A DNA stretch of 64,000 bases, taken from positions 43,238,192-43,302,191 of the forward strand of contig OX359276.1 in NCBI GenBank assembly GCA_947179155.2. Reading direction: 5' to 3'. This document shows, piece after piece, positions 62,001-64,000 of this stretch; the first letter of the stretch is position 1, and the number at the start of each line of letters is the position of its first letter. Under the pieces are notes generated by a model. The model was given only the letters and a program-made list of their open reading frames with translations. It was not told where the DNA came from and searched no databases. Source of the DNA: Hedera helix. Its lineage: Eukaryota; Streptophyta; Magnoliopsida; Apiales; Araliaceae. Position numbers and translations under genes: made by a program.

Positions 62001-63025
62001 CTCAATTGACAATCATTCCAACATTAATACTGGTTGCAGTGTTGTAATGTATAAGTGTTGGTCGAAGTGTACCTTCAGTAAAACCATCATAGTTGACACT
62101 AACAGTGCGCTCTGGCAGCAATGAATTATAGGACCTTACGCTAAAGGTCCAAATATCACCATCCTGGAATGGAAAATTACAAGTGCATATAGCTATTATC
62201 CTTCCAACAAATAAGATCCCCACAAATAGAGCCCGATGTCTTATATAATAAATTACACGAAATCAAACTATAAACTTTCTCAAATATTTGCCAGTAAAAC
62301 AGTCAATTAAATTGGAAGGCTTTAAAATGAATTAGAATATAACTCCATGGTGAATAATCATTATATAAGCAAGCTACCTCCAAATTAAGGAGGGGGGAAT
62401 AATCACAAGCTTTCGTAACAAAAAAAACAACAGAGGAATATAAAAAATAAAACAAAATACTTATAGGACAGATTACCTCTACTTTGGCAGACGAAATAGA
62501 CCCGCCAAGGTCACCCATGTGAATTTCACTCCCTTCAGTATCCATCATGATAGCAACAGCGAACCCCTTCTCCTCGTTGAGTCTTCTCAGGCGCTCGATT
62601 ACTCCCCGGTGCCAATCGCGCGTGCCGTGGCACATGTTGAGACGTGCGACATTCATGCCGCCGACGGCGAGCGCCTCCAGCTCGTCGTACCCGCATGTGG
62701 CGGGTCCGATCGTGCAAACGAGCTTTGTTTTCCGCGTGCTCCGGAATCCTGCCTCATTCAACTCAGCCTCCGTTCCTCTGTCCACCTCCATTGCCGGACC
62801 TAACTCCACCATAGGCGGCGGCAGAAGCGTTGGCGAAGACGCCGGTAGACTCGCGCCATTAGTAACTAAAGTCCCAGGCGGCGGAGCTGAGATTTCTGAA
62901 CGGATGATTGAGATTTTGGGTCCTTTGGGAATTTGGAGATATGGGTTTGGAGTAATTCGTTTGGATAGCATTTGGTTGGGTGTTGTGGATAATAGAGAGA
63001 ATGAGAAACGAAGGGAATGTGCCAT
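56001..63025 (-). CDS. Plastidial pyruvate kinase, alpha-type (isozyme A / PKp1)
   Basis: Six exons (63025-62477, 62163-62073, 61991-61798, 59746-59625, 58205-57727, 56302-56001) splice in frame into 578 residues, close to the usual length of plastidial isozyme A. The enzyme converts phosphoenolpyruvate and ADP to pyruvate and ATP, supplying plastid fatty-acid synthesis as part of an alpha/beta heteromer. The first 75 or so residues are Ser/Pro-rich, like a transit peptide. The catalytic barrel starts at TRKTKLVCTIGPATCGYDEL, with GGMNVARLNMCHG. The family's PEP/metal-site region is seen as VISKIEN (Lys326) and VMVARGDLGAQIPLEQVP (350-354 RGDLG). The region VIVASQLLESMIEYPIPTRA and DALMLSGESAMG completes the active site. 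The C-terminal exon matches isozyme A to its last residues. The start is the Met opening MAHSLRFSFSLL; an upstream in-frame Met at 63109 is less likely. Confidence 0.96.
57011..57041. repeat. (GC)n(CA)n(TA)n alternating tract in pyruvate kinase intron 5
   Basis: GCGCGCGCGCGCGC runs straight into ACACACACACACA and then TATAT. Alternating purine-pyrimidine tracts like this can adopt left-handed DNA. Confidence 0.85.
57174..57356. mobile_element. Stowaway-like MITE, about 183 bp
   Basis: Left CTCTGTTTCACAAAAAGAG; right, complement, CCCCCTTCGTTTCATAAAAAG. It is a family member of the element at 23671-23915. It lies in intron 5 of the pyruvate kinase gene. Confidence 0.6.
57484..57498 (+). repeat. 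Poly(G) tract, 15 G
   Basis: Fifteen consecutive G follow ACCCC in intron 5 of the pyruvate kinase gene. Confidence 0.85.
59528..59555 (+). repeat. Poly(G) tract, 28 G
   Basis: A (GT)n run and TTTTGAATGT precede 28 consecutive G in intron 4 of the minus-strand pyruvate kinase gene, close to exon 4. The layout resembles the 27-G tract in the bHLH gene. Confidence 0.9.
59950..61496. mobile_element. Mutator-like non-autonomous element (MULE), 1547 bp, in pyruvate kinase intron 3
   Basis: Long inverted repeats of about 200 bases bound it. Left GGCAATAATGGCTTTTACG ... AAATACCCCATTCCGTCTAA ... GACGTGGC ... TAAATCCTAAATGGTCTATT. On the opposite strand, right GGCAAAAATGAGTTTTACC ... AAATACCCCATTCCATCTAA ... 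TACGTGGC ... TAAATCCTACATGGTCTATT. Flanks ATTTGTCATA (59940-59949) and ATTTGTCGTA (61497-61506) are a 9-10-bp duplication with one mismatch, as Mutator-type transposases leave. The interior (about 60180-61230) includes a minus-strand frame 60669-60334 with Lys/Arg-rich sequence of no known family. It could be captured host DNA. Confidence 0.8.
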
Positions 63026-63125
63026 TTGTGTTGGGAAATCTCCGCCGGAATTAATGGAAGATTTTGCAGTATTCCGGGAGTGATGAGGAGTGTGGCCAGA
63101 GTGTTGCACAGAACGGCGAGAGGGG

Positions 63126-63134
63126 TATATATAT
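63126..63134 (-). promoter_or_regulatory. TATA box of the pyruvate kinase gene
   Basis: A TATATATA stretch about 100 bases upstream of the start codon, in a locally AT-rich pocket within an otherwise GC-richer leader. The position is reasonable for a plant TATA box. Confidence 0.5.
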
Positions 63135-63253
63135 TGAGTGTTTTTAAAAGGGTTAGGGTTTTAAAAATGTACAGTACTCCGTTATTTATCCTGTTGACGG
63201 ATGAATCAAACTCGGTCGGTCTTTACATGGTGTTTTTTTCTTTGAGCAAGTGA

Positions 63254-64000
63254 CCGGCGAGAATAAAATAAACGTGGGGTTAATATATATTTTGATTATT
63301 GTAATATAGTTTTATTTTTATTATGTATATTGAATTTTTTTTTATAATAAACGTATTATTATAAATCATTAAAAATTATAAAATAATTATTTCGTTGAAA
63401 TTTTGTCTAAAAAATAACAAAATTTATTGACTCAACTAACATGCCTAAGTGACATGCTAAATCAATTAAAATGAGCAGTCAAACAATCCTTATACAACAA
63501 ACTCTTTCTCTTTCTTTTTTTCTTAATCATATTTTCTCTGATAAATTTAATTTAACAAATAATCAAAAATATATGTATAAGAATATATTAAATATAGATA
63601 TTAAACTTTATATTAAATCTCTATGTTAAGAGAATATCAATATAAATATAAATAATTTAAAAAATAAATATTATAATAAAAAAATAAATTCACATATTTT
63701 AATTCCTCAAATTCATTTCAATAATAAATGTTACTTTTATATTAAGGCTAAGAATAATGCTAATTAAAAAAAATACTTCATTACCAAATAAAAATTATTA
63801 TTAAATTTTAAAAATTAATATAAAAAAATTTTAAGTGCAAAACTTAATTTATTTTAATTAATATAATATTAAATATTTTAAAATATCTAAAAATAATAGT
63901 AATAATAATTTTATATTTTGTAATGAAATAAAAAATGAAAGACCGTCCATATTTTTTCATAATTAATTATATGTTTTCCCAATTTTATATAAATCAAAAA
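63254..64000. other. Upstream AT-rich DNA with a MITE
   Basis: Promoter-distal DNA of the pyruvate kinase gene. From about 63772 to 63935 a member of the AT-rich MITE family is visible: CTTCATTACCAAATAAAAAT at the left and the complement TTTCATTACAAAATATAAAA at the right, with AATTATTATTA inside both ends. No gene is seen up to the window end. Confidence 0.5.

Noticed and set aside
62547..63083. 178-codon plus-strand frame
   Set aside because: Exact antisense of the first exon of plastidial pyruvate kinase; open because that exon is GC-rich.
1..64000. CRISPR arrays, rRNA genes, complete tRNA genes, bacterial operons
   Set aside because: None seen; the window is plant nuclear DNA, and tRNA-like boxes at 47.5 and 51.6 kb are degenerate and SINE-like.

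Overview
The window is plant nuclear DNA from a eudicot. Genes are multi-exon with GT-AG introns, the background is very AT-rich, and transposon remnants are abundant. The species cannot be fixed from the sequence. I rebuilt six intact genes and one decayed gene by splicing exons by eye; every junction in the intact models keeps the reading frame.

Layout. 2.1-3.0 kb (+): a short Aux/IAA auxin repressor. 7.5-10.3 kb (-): an OSB-type organellar single-stranded-DNA-binding protein. 14.5-19.2 kb (+): the mitochondrial complex I 24-kDa subunit (NDUFV2 family). 22.0-27.3 kb (-): an UNE12-like bHLH transcription factor. 32.2-42.2 kb (-): a guanylate-binding (GBP/atlastin-like) GTPase gene that carries at least five in-frame stop codons and frameshifts, so it is a pseudogene. 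48.2-49.4 kb (-): a DUF506 protein. 56.0-63.0 kb (-): the plastidial pyruvate kinase alpha/isozyme A.

Intergenic and intronic DNA carries several mobile elements with visible terminal inverted repeats (TIRs) and target-site duplications (TSDs). There are four hAT-type elements with 8-bp TSDs, a 1.55-kb Mutator-like element in a pyruvate kinase intron, a Tourist-type MITE, many Stowaway-type MITEs, a foldback element inside an (AT)n microsatellite, palindromic elements, a gypsy-like gag remnant, SINE-like pieces and one candidate solo LTR.

The genes do not form a pathway. They are independent housekeeping and regulatory loci: auxin response, organelle DNA maintenance, respiration, transcription and plastid glycolysis. 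Their order does recall Arabidopsis neighbourhoods: 24-kDa subunit beside UNE12, GBP near a DUF506 gene, and DUF506 beside plastidial pyruvate kinase. The block is therefore probably an ancestral eudicot segment. I found no unknown biochemical system. The most notable items are the GBP pseudogene with its 7-nt microexon, a probable GC-AG intron in the OSB gene, and the mobile elements with intact TSDs.
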